A stretch of DNA of 9,656 nt from Deltaproteobacteria bacterium (GCA_031257955.1 JAIRNQ010000217.1:1-9656), one strand, 5' to 3'; numbered from the stretch's first letter, positions 1-7,028 are shown. Notes: generated by a model not told the origin, from the sequence alone. Numbers and translations: made by a program.

Positions 1-591
1 CCTGGTCCCCCGTCCCCTTTGCCCATAATGGAGTATTGCGGGCGCTTCGTGCATCTCTAGGCCCACACCGTGTCCGGTAAAATCGCGGACCACCGAATAG
101 CCCATAGATTCGACAAATGCTTGTATGGCCTGGCCGATGTCGCCAAGCCTGGCTCCGTCCCTGGCCTCGGCCATGCCCAGCCTAAGGGCTTCCTCGGCGG
201 CCTCGGTCAGCCTTCTGGCCCTTTGGCTGGCCTTTCCGACCAGAAAGGTTCGGGCGGCGTCGCCATAATAACCGTCCAGGATCACGGTCGTGTCCACGGT
301 GACCAGATCCCCGTCCAGTATCTTTCTCGGGCCGGGAATGCCGTGGACTACCTCCTCGTTTACCGAAACGCGACAGGCGGCTGGGAAGGGCGGAAAGGAC
401 CCACTTTCGGTGTAGTTTAAATTGGCCGGGAGGCCCCCGTTGGAAACGATGTAGTCGCCGACCAGTTTATCCAGGTCTCCGGTGGTAAGCCCCGGCTTTA
501 AACTCTGGCCGGCCAGTTCCAAGGCCCTGGCCACCAGTCGGCAGCTTTTCCGGATCTTTTCGATCTGCTGGGCGCTTTTAAGATAAACCAT
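1..591 (-). CDS. map: Type I methionine aminopeptidase, second copy (3' part outside window)
   Basis: Removes the initiator methionine from nascent proteins in the cytoplasm using a dinuclear metal site. The 197 visible residues begin MVYLKSAQQIEKIR. They contain His83 (VVHGIP), the metal ligands Asp100 and Asp111 (VDTTVILDGYYGD), and the GHGVG histidine near residue 174. The two glutamate ligands expected further on lie beyond the left edge, so activity cannot be fully judged. The start is supported by a GGGGAG ribosome-binding site about 6 nt upstream, and the paralogue aligns from the same point. It lies 89 bp downstream of a second map gene on the same strand, about 64% identical over 196 residues by hand alignment. 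One oddity: the CIS-type motif before the active-site histidine (Cys70 in E. coli MetAP) reads ACRVS here, with Arg at the Cys position. Family assignment is secure; the reason for two copies is unknown. Confidence 0.95.
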   Translation of the reverse strand, partial: MVYLKSAQQIEKIRKSCRLVARALELAGQSLKPGLTTGDLDKLVGDYIVSNGGLPANLNYTESGSFPPFPAACRVSVNEEVVHGIPGPRKILDGDLVTVDTTVILDGYYGDAARTFLVGKASQRARRLTEAAEEALRLGMAEARDGARLGDIGQAIQAFVESMGYSVVRDFTGHGVGLEMHEAPAILHYGQRGRGTR

Positions 592-656
592 CCGGGTCTC
601 CCCTATCCAAACTTATCGGCCCCGCGGGCAAATTCCATTAGGCCGCCGGACCAGCC

Positions 657-680
657 CGGGCCCGGGCCAGCCTGGGCCCG
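657..680 (-). repeat. GC-rich hairpin between the two map genes
   Basis: A perfect 7-bp inverted repeat (CGGGCCC at 657-663, GGGCCCG at 674-680) encloses a 10-nt loop. On the minus strand it starts directly after the upstream map stop codon. No T-run follows, so it is not a classical intrinsic terminator. It could limit read-through or stabilise the 3' end of the first message. In DNA this GC-rich, short inverted repeats also arise by chance. Confidence 0.35.
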
Positions 681-1466
681 TTAGTCTGACAGGGTCAGCA
701 CGTCGGCCCCGTCGGCGGTGACGGCCATGGTGTGCTCAAACTGGGCCGAGAGTTTACCGTCCGCGGTCACTGCCGTCCAGCCGTCGCTTAATACTTTCAC
801 GTCGTAGACGCCCTCGTTAATCATGGGCTCGATCGTAAAGACCATGCCGCTTTTGAGCCGCATCCCCGTACCTTTTTTCCCGTGGTGGGGAACGGCCGGT
901 TCCTCGTGAAACTTAAGTCCCACCCCGTGGCCGACGAAATACCTCACCACCGAAAAGCCCTTGGATTCCACGTGGGTCTGGATGGCGTCCCCGATGTCCC
1001 CGAGCCTGGTCCCGTTTTTGACCACGGCGATGGCCAGACGCAAGGATTCTTCGGTGGCCTCGGTCAGGCGGCGGGCCACCTCCGGGGCTTGGCCCACCAG
1101 AAAGGTCCGGGCCGTGTCACCATAATAACCGTCCAGAATGGCGGTTACGTCAACGGACACCAGATCCCCGTCTTTGATGACCCTGGGGCCGGGGATGCCG
1201 TGTACCACCACTTCGTTTATGGATATGCAGCTGCTGGCCGGGAAGGGGATGGTCCCTCTGGAACCCTTGTAGCCCAAGGTCGCCGGGATACCGCCGTTGG
1301 CGGTGATGTAGTCGTGAACCAGCTTGTCCAGATACTCGGTGGTCACGCCGGGTTTTAACCGTTCGGCCACCAAATCCAAGGCCCTTGAGGCCAACCGGCC
1401 ACTTCTGCGGATCCCTTCGATTTGTTGGGCGTTTTTGATGTAAATCACGTTTTTGCTTTTCCTCAT
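681..1466 (-). CDS. map: Type I methionine aminopeptidase, first copy
   Basis: Cytoplasmic metalloprotease that trims the N-terminal methionine from new proteins. The full-length protein is 261 residues, usual for the short bacterial type I enzyme. All expected active-site residues are visible: His89 (VVHGIP), Asp106 and Asp117 (SVDVTAILDGYYGD), His180 (VGHGVG), His187, Glu213 (TIEPM) and Glu244 (QFEHT). These match E. coli H79, D97, D108, H171, H178, E204 and E235. The CISIN motif is intact, unlike in the downstream paralogue. The start is uncertain: the ATG at 1466 has a GAGG only one base away. A GTG at 1448 aligns with the paralogue's start and has a TGAGG about 12 nt upstream, giving 255 residues. 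It lies between the lipoprotein gene (97-bp gap) and the second map gene (89-bp gap), all on one strand, so co-transcription is plausible. Confidence 0.97.
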   Translation of the reverse strand: MRKSKNVIYIKNAQQIEGIRRSGRLASRALDLVAERLKPGVTTEYLDKLVHDYITANGGIPATLGYKGSRGTIPFPASSCISINEVVVHGIPGPRVIKDGDLVSVDVTAILDGYYGDTARTFLVGQAPEVARRLTEATEESLRLAIAVVKNGTRLGDIGDAIQTHVESKGFSVVRYFVGHGVGLKFHEEPAVPHHGKKGTGMRLKSGMVFTIEPMINEGVYDVKVLSDGWTAVTADGKLSAQFEHTMAVTADGADVLTLSD

Positions 1467-1563
1467 CCCTCGCCCAAGGTCCAGGTCCCCAAAGGGGCTT
1501 TGGCGCTTGGCCCCAAAATCGTGTCGATAGCCTTGGCCAAATCGGCTAAACCCCAGGGGCAGT

Positions 1564-2016
1564 TTAATAGGCCGCCTGGGGCCTGACGGAGTAGACTAGG
1601 CGGGTGGCGGTCACGCCCTTGGGTTTTTTGGCCATGGCCATGAACTCAAAGGTGCCCGTGCCCCCGTCTTTGATGTAGGTGGGCCTGACGTAGCTGTCGC
1701 CTTGCGCGAAGGGTTTGCCGTTTTGATCGTAGAGCATGACCACGATAGCCGCCCCGTTGATGGGGGCCCCGGATTGGTTAACCACCGTTCCCATGATGTT
1801 GACGTGGTTGTTGGCGTTTATGTAGTACCACGAATAATTGGTAACCGCGACGTTCATGCTGTTGGCGCTCATTTCGGCCACGTCGGCGGTGATGGGTTCC
1901 TGTTTTTCGTCGGGCATGCCCATGGAGACACAACCGCCCAAGGCGGCGGCCATCAGGACGGCCAAAGCCAGAAAAGCCGCCCGTTTAAGGACTTTAAAAG
2001 TTATCGGCGCGTTCAT
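1564..2016 (-). CDS. FxLYD-type small lipoprotein
   Basis: Predicted 150-residue envelope lipoprotein of unknown function. A basic start (MNAPITFKVLKR) is followed by a hydrophobic stretch and a lipobox ending LGGC, placing the lipidated Cys at residue 29. Val follows the Cys, not Asp, so outer-membrane sorting is the likelier outcome under the E. coli rule. Residues of roughly 60-145 form a beta-rich domain with the FxLYD pattern: GTVVNQSGAPI, then VMLYDQNGK at 93-101, then a Gly-rich turn and TFEF. In known proteins this fold is an extracytoplasmic immunoglobulin-like module. The frame is open upstream to a GTG at 2106, but that would put 30 Pro/Arg-rich residues ahead of the signal peptide, so the ATG at 2016 was chosen. 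It is the first gene after the minus-strand promoter near 2200, with a leader of roughly 150 nt, and precedes the map pair. Confidence 0.85.
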   Translation of the reverse strand: MNAPITFKVLKRAAFLALAVLMAAALGGCVSMGMPDEKQEPITADVAEMSANSMNVAVTNYSWYYINANNHVNIMGTVVNQSGAPINGAAIVVMLYDQNGKPFAQGDSYVRPTYIKDGGTGTFEFMAMAKKPKGVTATRLVYSVRPQAAY

Positions 2017-2180
2017 GGGCCCCCGCTTGGGCCGCCGAGGCGGCCAAAAATTGGCCAAAAGAAATTCCGCGCGCGGGGGGCCAGCCTCGGCGCCGGTAAG
2101 CGTCACGAAAAATCTAGGCTAAAAACACGACATAACAACATTAGAGCGTGAATTAAGGTGACACTTATAACACAGATGAT

Positions 2181-2209
2181 ATTATAACCCAGCGTCACTT
2201 GACTTTCAA
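2181..2209 (-). promoter_or_regulatory. Sigma70-type promoter for the lipoprotein-map-map genes
   Basis: Read on the minus strand, a -35 box TTGAAA (2209-2204) and a perfect -10 box TATAAT (2186-2181) are separated by exactly 17 bp. Transcription would start near 2174, leaving about 158 nt of untranslated leader before the lipoprotein ATG at 2016. I see no known riboswitch in that leader. Confidence 0.7.
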
Positions 2210-2218
2210 GGCGAAAAC

Positions 2219-2237
2219 CCGTCCAATTCCGGGACGG
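2219..2237. repeat. Inverted repeat between divergent promoters
   Basis: Perfect 6-bp arms CCGTCC (2219-2224) and GGACGG (2232-2237) flank a 7-bp spacer. The repeat sits between the -35 boxes of the two divergent promoters, where an operator could lie. There is no second copy and no regulator gene nearby, so function is speculative. Confidence 0.3.
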
Positions 2238-2313
2238 AGGGTCGGAAGCCACAAGGATTGGCAAAAACTTGTTTAATTTTATCGAGCGTAATCGCCTAGT
2301 TATCCGCTGGGAC

Positions 2314-2343
2314 TTGCCCAAAAACGCATTTGTGGGCTATAAT
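2314..2343 (+). promoter_or_regulatory. Sigma70-type promoter for hisI-hisG
   Basis: A -35-like TTGCCC (2314-2319) and a perfect TATAAT (2338-2343) are 18 bp apart. The start site would be near 2350, leaving a leader of only about 25 nt before the hisI ATG at 2375. That leaves no room for a histidine-rich leader peptide or an attenuator, so classical his attenuation is unlikely here. Confidence 0.7.
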
Positions 2344-2374
2344 ACGTGGATCGTTATTTTTTCGAGGAGTAAGC

Positions 2375-2746
2375 ATGACCGAAACCCTTGGCCTTGAGAA
2401 ACTTGAGCCCGATTTTGACAAATCCGGCGGACTGGTCCCGGCCGTGGCCCAGGACGCCAAAACCGGCGAGATATTGATGCTGGCCTATATGAACCGCGAG
2501 TCCTACCGCAAGACCCTGGAGACCGGCCAGGTCCATTACTGGAGCCGTTCCCGTCAGGAGCTTTGGAATAAGGGCGGCGGCTCGGGCCACGTCCAGATTG
2601 TGAAAGAATTATACTTGGACTGCGATCAAGACGCCGTGGTGGTTAAGATCGAACAGGTGGGCGGGGTGGCTTGCCACACCGGGAAAAGGTCCTGCTTCCA
2701 CTTCAAACACGTTTCGGGGGACGACTATGAAGTCCTCTCCCAATAA
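2375..2746 (+). CDS. hisI: Phosphoribosyl-AMP cyclohydrolase
   Basis: Third step of histidine biosynthesis: a zinc- and magnesium-dependent enzyme that opens the adenine ring of phosphoribosyl-AMP. The 123-residue protein is the single-domain form, with no HisE domain fused. Visible signatures are HYWSRSRQELWNKG (54-67), the aspartate cluster in LDCDQD (Asp82, Asp84, Asp86) for Mg, and Cys83, Cys100 and Cys107 (ACHTGKRSCF) as zinc ligands. The ATG at 2375 was chosen over the upstream in-frame start at 2330. It has a strong GAGGAG ribosome-binding site (2364-2369), fits the family length, and the upstream start would overlap the promoter. The last 20 nt overlap the start of hisG, suggesting translational coupling. 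Confidence 0.96.
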   Translation: MTETLGLEKLEPDFDKSGGLVPAVAQDAKTGEILMLAYMNRESYRKTLETGQVHYWSRSRQELWNKGGGSGHVQIVKELYLDCDQDAVVVKIEQVGGVACHTGKRSCFHFKHVSGDDYEVLSQ

Positions 2747-3833
2747 CCCCCCCGCCGGCAAAGCCGCCGGTAAAAGCGCCGCCGGCGAGACCGTTGGCCG
2801 GGCCGCCGCCAAAGCCGCCCCCAAGGACACCGCCAAAGCCGTCGGCCAGGCCGCCGCCAAAACCGCCCCCAAGGACACCGCCAAAGCCGTCGGCCAGGCC
2901 GCTCCCCCCAAAAACCCGGCTGGCAAAACCCCCAAAGCCGCCTCGACCAGAGACGAGACCCAGGGCGTTTTGAAGCTGGGCCTACCCAAGGGCTCCCTGG
3001 AACAGTACACCCTAGGCCTCTTTGCCCGCTCGGGCTGGCGGATCAACATCGGCTCGCGGAACTACTTCCCGGGCATAGACGATCCCGAGATCGAGTGTAC
3101 CTTGTCCCGCTCCCAGGAGATGAGCCGTTACGTTGAGCAAGGCGTGCTTGACTGCGGCTTGGCCGGTAAAGACTGGCGCTTGGAGAACGAAAGCGACGTG
3201 GCGGTGGTGGCCGACCTTATCTATTCCAAGGCTACCCCCACCTCGGCCCGCTGGGTGCTGGCCGTGGCCGGCGACGGGCCCTATCGGACGGCCAAGGATT
3301 TGGTAGGCAAGACCGTGGCCACCGAGCTTCCTGGGGTAACCAAGCGCTGGTTCGAGGATCGGGGCATCGAAGTCAAAGTGGAGTTTTCCTGGGGGGCCAC
3401 CGAGGCCAAAGTCGTCTCCGGCTTGGCCGACGCCATCGTCGAGGTGACCGAGACCGGCAGCACCATCCGGGCCCACGGACTGAAGATCATCGACGACATT
3501 TTGGTAACCCACACCGAGTTAATCGCCAACTATAAGGCCCTGGCCGACCCCTTCAAGAGAGCCAAGATCGACCAACTGGCCCTTCTCCTCAAGGGGGCCC
3601 TGGACGCCGAGGGTTTGGTTGGCCTGAAGATGAACGTAAGGGAAGAGGACGTGGAAAAAGTGGTCCGGCATCTGCCCAGCCTCAACGCCCCAACCATCGC
3701 CCATCTTTACAAGAGCTCATGGCTGAGCGTGGAAACGGTCGTTTCCTCCAAGGTTGTCAGGGAGCTAATCCCGCTTTTGATTGAAAACGGGGCTGAGGGA
3801 ATAATCGAATACCCCCTCAATAAAGTGATTTAA
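2727..3833 (+). CDS. hisG: ATP phosphoribosyltransferase, long form, with Ala/Lys-rich N-terminal extension
   Basis: First, committed step of histidine biosynthesis: joins ATP and PRPP. Residues 82-368 (287 aa) form a normal long-type HisG beginning LKLGLPKGSLE. The PRPP-binding segment VTETGSTIRAHG lies near 240-252, ILVTHTELIAN follows, and there is a C-terminal ACT-like regulatory domain. Long forms are histidine-inhibited and need no HisZ, and none is seen. Residues 1-81 are unusual: rich in Ala, Lys and Pro, predicted disordered, and containing two copies of the 16-residue unit AAAK(A/T)APKDTAKAVGQ. The ATG at 2727 has a GGGGGA ribosome-binding site 5 nt upstream and overlaps hisI by 20 nt. 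An alternative is a TTG at 2970 with AGGG (2962-2965) 4 nt upstream, which would give an ordinary HisG of about 287 residues without the tail. The open frame and the in-frame duplication favour the long version, but not decisively. Confidence 0.95.
   Translation: MKSSPNNPPAGKAAGKSAAGETVGRAAAKAAPKDTAKAVGQAAAKTAPKDTAKAVGQAAPPKNPAGKTPKAASTRDETQGVLKLGLPKGSLEQYTLGLFARSGWRINIGSRNYFPGIDDPEIECTLSRSQEMSRYVEQGVLDCGLAGKDWRLENESDVAVVADLIYSKATPTSARWVLAVAGDGPYRTAKDLVGKTVATELPGVTKRWFEDRGIEVKVEFSWGATEAKVVSGLADAIVEVTETGSTIRAHGLKIIDDILVTHTELIANYKALADPFKRAKIDQLALLLKGALDAEGLVGLKMNVREEDVEKVVRHLPSLNAPTIAHLYKSSWLSVETVVSSKVVRELIPLLIENGAEGIIEYPLNKVI
2802..2897 (+). repeat. 48-bp direct tandem duplication inside hisG
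   Basis: Two adjacent 48-bp units (2802-2849 and 2850-2897) differ at one base, a G/A change that turns Ala into Thr. Each encodes AAAK(A/T)APKDTAKAVGQ in frame. Such near-identical in-frame repeats usually arise by recent slippage or unequal crossing-over, and may vary in number between strains. Confidence 0.9.
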
Positions 3834-3851
3834 TTTCCATCCCGCATCCCC

Positions 3852-3872
3852 CCGGCCCGGTTGGTGGGCCGG
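3852..3872 (+). repeat. GC-rich hairpin after hisG
   Basis: Perfect 7-bp arms CCGGCCC (3852-3858) and GGGCCGG (3866-3872) enclose a 7-nt loop, 18 nt past the hisG stop. No T-run follows, so complete termination is doubtful. It may reduce read-through into the TPR gene or protect the upstream message. Confidence 0.4.
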
Positions 3873-3935
3873 TCGGGCCCCAAAAACCAAGCGGGAGCGG
3901 AAGAGTCTATCCCTTCCCATTCGGAGGTAAACCCC

Positions 3936-4760
3936 ATGGGCCGCCATTTGAACCTGACGCTTAGACTTTTGTCGCTGGCCTTGGCCTGTCTGGCCGGCCT
4001 ATCGGTGGCCGTTGGCTGCGGAGGGGGCGAGCCCCGGCCCCGCCCCGCCCCGAAGAACGACCCTACCGTGGCCAGCCCCAAGCAGCAGATGGAAGGCCAC
4101 ATAAACCTGGGCCGAATACTACTGATGCAAAACGATCTTCCGGGGGCCCTGTCGGAACTCTCCAAGGCCGAACAGATAGACCCCAATAACATGGATGTTT
4201 TGACCTATCTGGGACTGACCTACTACAGCCGCCAGGACTACGAGAAGGCCATCGACTATTACGTCAGGGCCTTGGCCCAGGACCCCACCAAAACCGACAT
4301 ACACAACAACTTGGGCCTGGTCTACATGGAACTCAAACAGTTCCCGGAGGCCAAGCGGGAATTCGAGTATTGCCTAACCGACACCACCTACGCCCGCCCT
4401 TGGCTACCCCAGTTAAACCTGGGGGCCATTGAGCAAATACAGGGAAACTTAAAAGAGGCCGAAGAGATCTATCGCAAGATAGTGACCTTGACCCCCCAGT
4501 ACGCTCCCCCTTACTATCGGCTGGCCCAGATCATCTTCGGACGGGGCGAAACCCGCGAGGCCATCGATTACCTAAAGAACGCCGTAAGGCTTGATCCCAG
4601 CTACGCCGACGCCTACTTCCTCCTGGGCGAGGCCTACGAAAAAATAGGCAACAAAGACGAAGCCGCCGAATCCTACGGCCAAGTGGTGGTTTTGTCGCCC
4701 AATACCACCCGGGCCATCGAGGCCCAGCGCCGGGCCAGGCGGGTTCTGGGTTTCGAATGA
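3936..4760 (+). CDS. TPR-repeat lipoprotein, PilW/PilF-like
   Basis: Predicted 274-residue outer-membrane lipoprotein built from tetratricopeptide repeats, which normally act as protein-docking scaffolds. The signal peptide (MGRHLNLTLRLL onwards) ends in a lipobox AVGC with Cys28. A Pro/Arg-rich linker follows to about residue 50. About six 34-residue TPR units then fill 52-259, with typical helix-turn signatures such as YLGLTYYSRQDYEKAIDYY and NNLGLVYMELKQFPEAK. The arrangement resembles type IV pilus stability proteins PilW/PilF, but no pilus gene is nearby, so this is only similarity of type. The ATG at 3936 was chosen for its GGAGG (3923-3927) and because the signal peptide starts there; the frame is open upstream to 3861. 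It lies 102 bp after hisG on the same strand. Confidence 0.88.
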   Translation: MGRHLNLTLRLLSLALACLAGLSVAVGCGGGEPRPRPAPKNDPTVASPKQQMEGHINLGRILLMQNDLPGALSELSKAEQIDPNNMDVLTYLGLTYYSRQDYEKAIDYYVRALAQDPTKTDIHNNLGLVYMELKQFPEAKREFEYCLTDTTYARPWLPQLNLGAIEQIQGNLKEAEEIYRKIVTLTPQYAPPYYRLAQIIFGRGETREAIDYLKNAVRLDPSYADAYFLLGEAYEKIGNKDEAAESYGQVVVLSPNTTRAIEAQRRARRVLGFE

Positions 4761-4835
4761 CCGCCGCTCGGCCGTTCAAAACTGCCATGACTAATTGCCC
4801 CGACTAGCGCCCCATCGCCTCGAGTGCCCCCGAAG

Positions 4836-4856
4836 GGCCCACCGCCTCGGCGGGCC
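4836..4856 (+). repeat. GC-rich hairpin after the TPR gene
   Basis: A 9-bp stem with one A/C mismatch (4836-4844 with 4848-4856) closes a 3-nt loop, between the TPR lipoprotein and the aminotransferase gene. No T-run follows. It may be a weak terminator or a processing site, and it is the third GC hairpin of this kind between genes here. Confidence 0.3.
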
Positions 4857-4898
4857 GCGACGAATTAAATCCAACGCCAAGGAACGGACTATCTTTAG

Positions 4899-6080
4899 AT
4901 GCCGACGCTTCCAAACGATTTTGAATTTGCCCACCGGGCCCTAAACGTAACGCCCTTCATGGTCATGGAGGTCATGGACGCCGCCCAGAAGCTCGAGAGG
5001 GCCGGCCGGTCGATTATCCACATGGAGGTTGGCGAGCCCGATTTCCGTACCCCGGAGATAATCGTCCAGGCCATGGTCGAGGCCTTGGCCAACGGGGCTT
5101 TCAAGTACGGCCACTCCCAGGGCGACCCGGACCTCCGGGAAGCCCTTAGCTGGCACTATAAGGCTCGCTATGGGGTGGACGTCCACCCGGATCGTTTTTT
5201 GATTTGCCCGGGCACCTCTACGGGCCTATTGCTTTTGTTCGGGGCCCTGCTGGAACCCGGTAACGGCGTCCTGGCCGCCAATCCTTCCTACTCTTGCTAT
5301 CCCAACCTCATCCGTTTCTTTGGGGCCCGCCCAGTCTTTTGCCCGGTCCGGGAGAGCGAGGGCTTCAGGATGGTACCGGCCGAGATCAAAGAATGCTTGG
5401 ACCCCTCGGTTAAGGCCATTTTGATCAACTCCCCGGCCAACCCCACCGGGGCCGTCCTGGGCGCCGAGAGGCTACGGGGCTTGGCCGAACTGGATCGGCT
5501 GATTGTATCCGACGAGATTTATCACGGCCTGAGCTATCTGCCCGAGCGGGATCACACCATATTGGAATACACCGACCGGGCCGTGGTGGTGGGCGGCTTT
5601 TCCAAGGCCTTCGCCATGACCGGCTGGCGGATCGGTTATTTGATCCTTCCCCCGAAGATGGTCAGGCCAGTTCTCAGCATGTCCCAAAATTTCGTCATTT
5701 CCACCAACGCCGCCGTCCAAAAGGCGGCGGCGGTGGCTTTGAGGGAAGCCTGGCCCGAGGTTTTAAAGATGCGCGCCGTCTACGATCGTCGCCGCCGACG
5801 CCTCATCGACGGCCTAAGATCTTTGGGACTGGGCATCATGAGCGATCCGGCCGGGGCCTTTTACGTCTTGGCCCGGGCCGACCACCTAAACCCCGATTCC
5901 AAGGCCATGGTTTTTGAGATCCTCGAGGAGGTAGGGGTGGGCCTGACCCCGGGCATAGAGTTTGGGACCGGCGCCGAAGGGTTCCTGCGCTTTTCCTACG
6001 CCACTTCCGAAGATAACATCGTCGAGGGCCTAAAGCGCCTGGGCGCATTCATCTCCTCCCGCTCCCCCGGACCGGCTTAA
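4899..6080 (+). CDS. PLP-dependent class I/II aminotransferase
   Basis: A 393-residue fold-type I aminotransferase of the aspartate aminotransferase family. Expected residues are visible: VGEPDF (44-49), SPANPTG with Asn181, VSDEIYHG with Asp205 and Tyr208, the PLP lysine Lys236 in GGFSKAFAMTGWRIGY, Arg244, and the carboxylate-binding Arg364 in FLRFSYATS. The amino donor cannot be read from sequence; related enzymes use aspartate, alanine or aromatic amino acids. A role beside the his genes (HisC-like histidinol-phosphate transamination) is possible by position, but the N-terminal pattern (PFMVMEVMDAA, then HMEVGEPDF) fits the general aspartate/alanine-type subgroup better. The start at 4899 agrees with family alignment, though AAGGA (4879-4883) is about 15 nt away, suggesting weak initiation. 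It precedes engB by 39 nt. Confidence 0.93.
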   Translation: MPTLPNDFEFAHRALNVTPFMVMEVMDAAQKLERAGRSIIHMEVGEPDFRTPEIIVQAMVEALANGAFKYGHSQGDPDLREALSWHYKARYGVDVHPDRFLICPGTSTGLLLLFGALLEPGNGVLAANPSYSCYPNLIRFFGARPVFCPVRESEGFRMVPAEIKECLDPSVKAILINSPANPTGAVLGAERLRGLAELDRLIVSDEIYHGLSYLPERDHTILEYTDRAVVVGGFSKAFAMTGWRIGYLILPPKMVRPVLSMSQNFVISTNAAVQKAAAVALREAWPEVLKMRAVYDRRRRRLIDGLRSLGLGIMSDPAGAFYVLARADHLNPDSKAMVFEILEEVGVGLTPGIEFGTGAEGFLRFSYATSEDNIVEGLKRLGAFISSRSPGPA

Positions 6081-6119
6081 CGGCCGAGGCCCGGGAAAGC
6101 CACCCCCGATCCACCAACC

Positions 6120-6857
6120 ATGGCAAAGTCCCCTTCTCCCGGCCAGCGCCCGGGCGAGCGCCAAGCCGGCCAGAGCCAAACCGGCCCCCTTTCCCCGCCG
6201 GCCCTGGAGGCCAAGTTCCTCGTCTCGGCCACCGAACCCGCCCACTTCCCCGAACCTAACGGCCTTGAGGTCATCATGATGGGCCGCTCCAATTGCGGCA
6301 AATCGACCCTAATCAACCGCTGGCTGGGGCGCAAGTCCCTGGCCAAGACCTCGGCCACTCCCGGCCGCACCCGGCTCCTCAATTTCTTCTCCGTGGTCTG
6401 GGCCCCCGGCTTTGCCCCCATGACCGTGGTCGATTTGCCCGGCTACGGCTACGCCGCCGCCCCCAAGGCCATGGTCCGGAGCTGGGAAGCCATGGTCGGC
6501 GACTACCTCACCGCCCCCCGGCCCAACCGCCTGGGTTTGATCCTCCTTGACATCCGCCGGGCCCCGGCCAGGGAGGAAAAAGATCTCTCCCGCTGGCTGG
6601 CTTCCCTCGACATCCCCCACCAAATCGTGGCCACCAAAGCCGACAAAATCTCCCGCTCCCGCCAATCCGTCGCCCTGGCCCTCCTGGCCAAGGAACTGGG
6701 CGGCCTGGGGCCACCCCTAGCCTTCTCGGCCACCTCCGGCCAGGGACGTGAGGAACTGATCGCCTTGGTTAACGCCCGCCAGACCCCACCCGAACCGACC
6801 CCGGACACCGACTCTGAGGCGACCGAAAGCCAGCCGGACGCCGACCAGCCGAAGTAG
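6120..6857 (+). CDS. engB: Ribosome biogenesis GTPase EngB/YsxC/YihA
   Basis: Cytoplasmic GTPase of the TrmE-Era-EngA-YihA-Septin group, needed for assembly of the 50S ribosomal subunit in studied bacteria. G motifs in order: G1 GRSNCGKS (55-62), switch I TPGRTR (80-85), G3 DLPGYGYA (105-112), G4 TKADK (172-176) and G5 SATSGQG (203-209). At 245 residues it exceeds the usual 195-210. The excess is a Pro/Gln/Ser-rich N-terminal stretch of about 28 residues and an acidic, Pro-rich C-terminal tail from about 221. No clear ribosome-binding site precedes the ATG at 6120 (only a distant GGGAAAG), so the true start may lie slightly inside. I saw no convincing internal ATG or GTG before the P-loop. 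It is the last gene of the plus-strand cluster. Confidence 0.95.
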   Translation: MAKSPSPGQRPGERQAGQSQTGPLSPPALEAKFLVSATEPAHFPEPNGLEVIMMGRSNCGKSTLINRWLGRKSLAKTSATPGRTRLLNFFSVVWAPGFAPMTVVDLPGYGYAAAPKAMVRSWEAMVGDYLTAPRPNRLGLILLDIRRAPAREEKDLSRWLASLDIPHQIVATKADKISRSRQSVALALLAKELGGLGPPLAFSATSGQGREELIALVNARQTPPEPTPDTDSEATESQPDADQPK

Positions 6858-7028
6858 GCCTGGGGTAAAGCGACCGACCAAGGCGACCGACCGGTCCCGC
6901 CGGTTCCCTTTCCCAGATTGTCCGAGTTCTCGGTTAACCTGGGCTAAAGATTGGCGAAAACGGATCGGAAAGACCACGGCAAATTTCGCACCAAAAATGA
7001 CCATAAATGCCACAGCTTAAAACATTTT

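Noticed and set aside
70..420. Plus-strand open frame of 116 codons
   Set aside because: Antisense shadow of the left map copy, whose catalytic motifs are clear on the minus strand.
882..1358. Plus-strand open frame of 158 codons
   Set aside because: It lies wholly antisense to the well-supported map gene, has no family features, and such frames are common opposite GC-rich genes.
1702..2151. Plus-strand frame of 149 codons opposite the lipoprotein gene
   Set aside because: No signal or domain, while the minus strand encodes a signal peptide, a lipobox and an FxLYD pattern.
2199..2227. Plus-strand TTGACT as a -35 box for hisI
   Set aside because: No acceptable -10 box at 16-18 bp; the promoter at 2314-2343 is much better.
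2103..2321. Minus-strand 72-codon frame upstream of the lipoprotein gene
   Set aside because: It spans the minus-strand promoter at 2181-2209 and has no recognisable features.
2609..3049. Minus-strand 146-codon frame opposite the hisI/hisG junction, with an apparent repeated hydrophobic motif
   Set aside because: The apparent repeats are the reverse reading of the 48-bp duplication in hisG.
6717..7013. Minus-strand 98-codon frame at the end of engB
   Set aside because: Its larger part is antisense to engB, and it has an Arg/Gly-rich composition typical of a GC-rich shadow frame.
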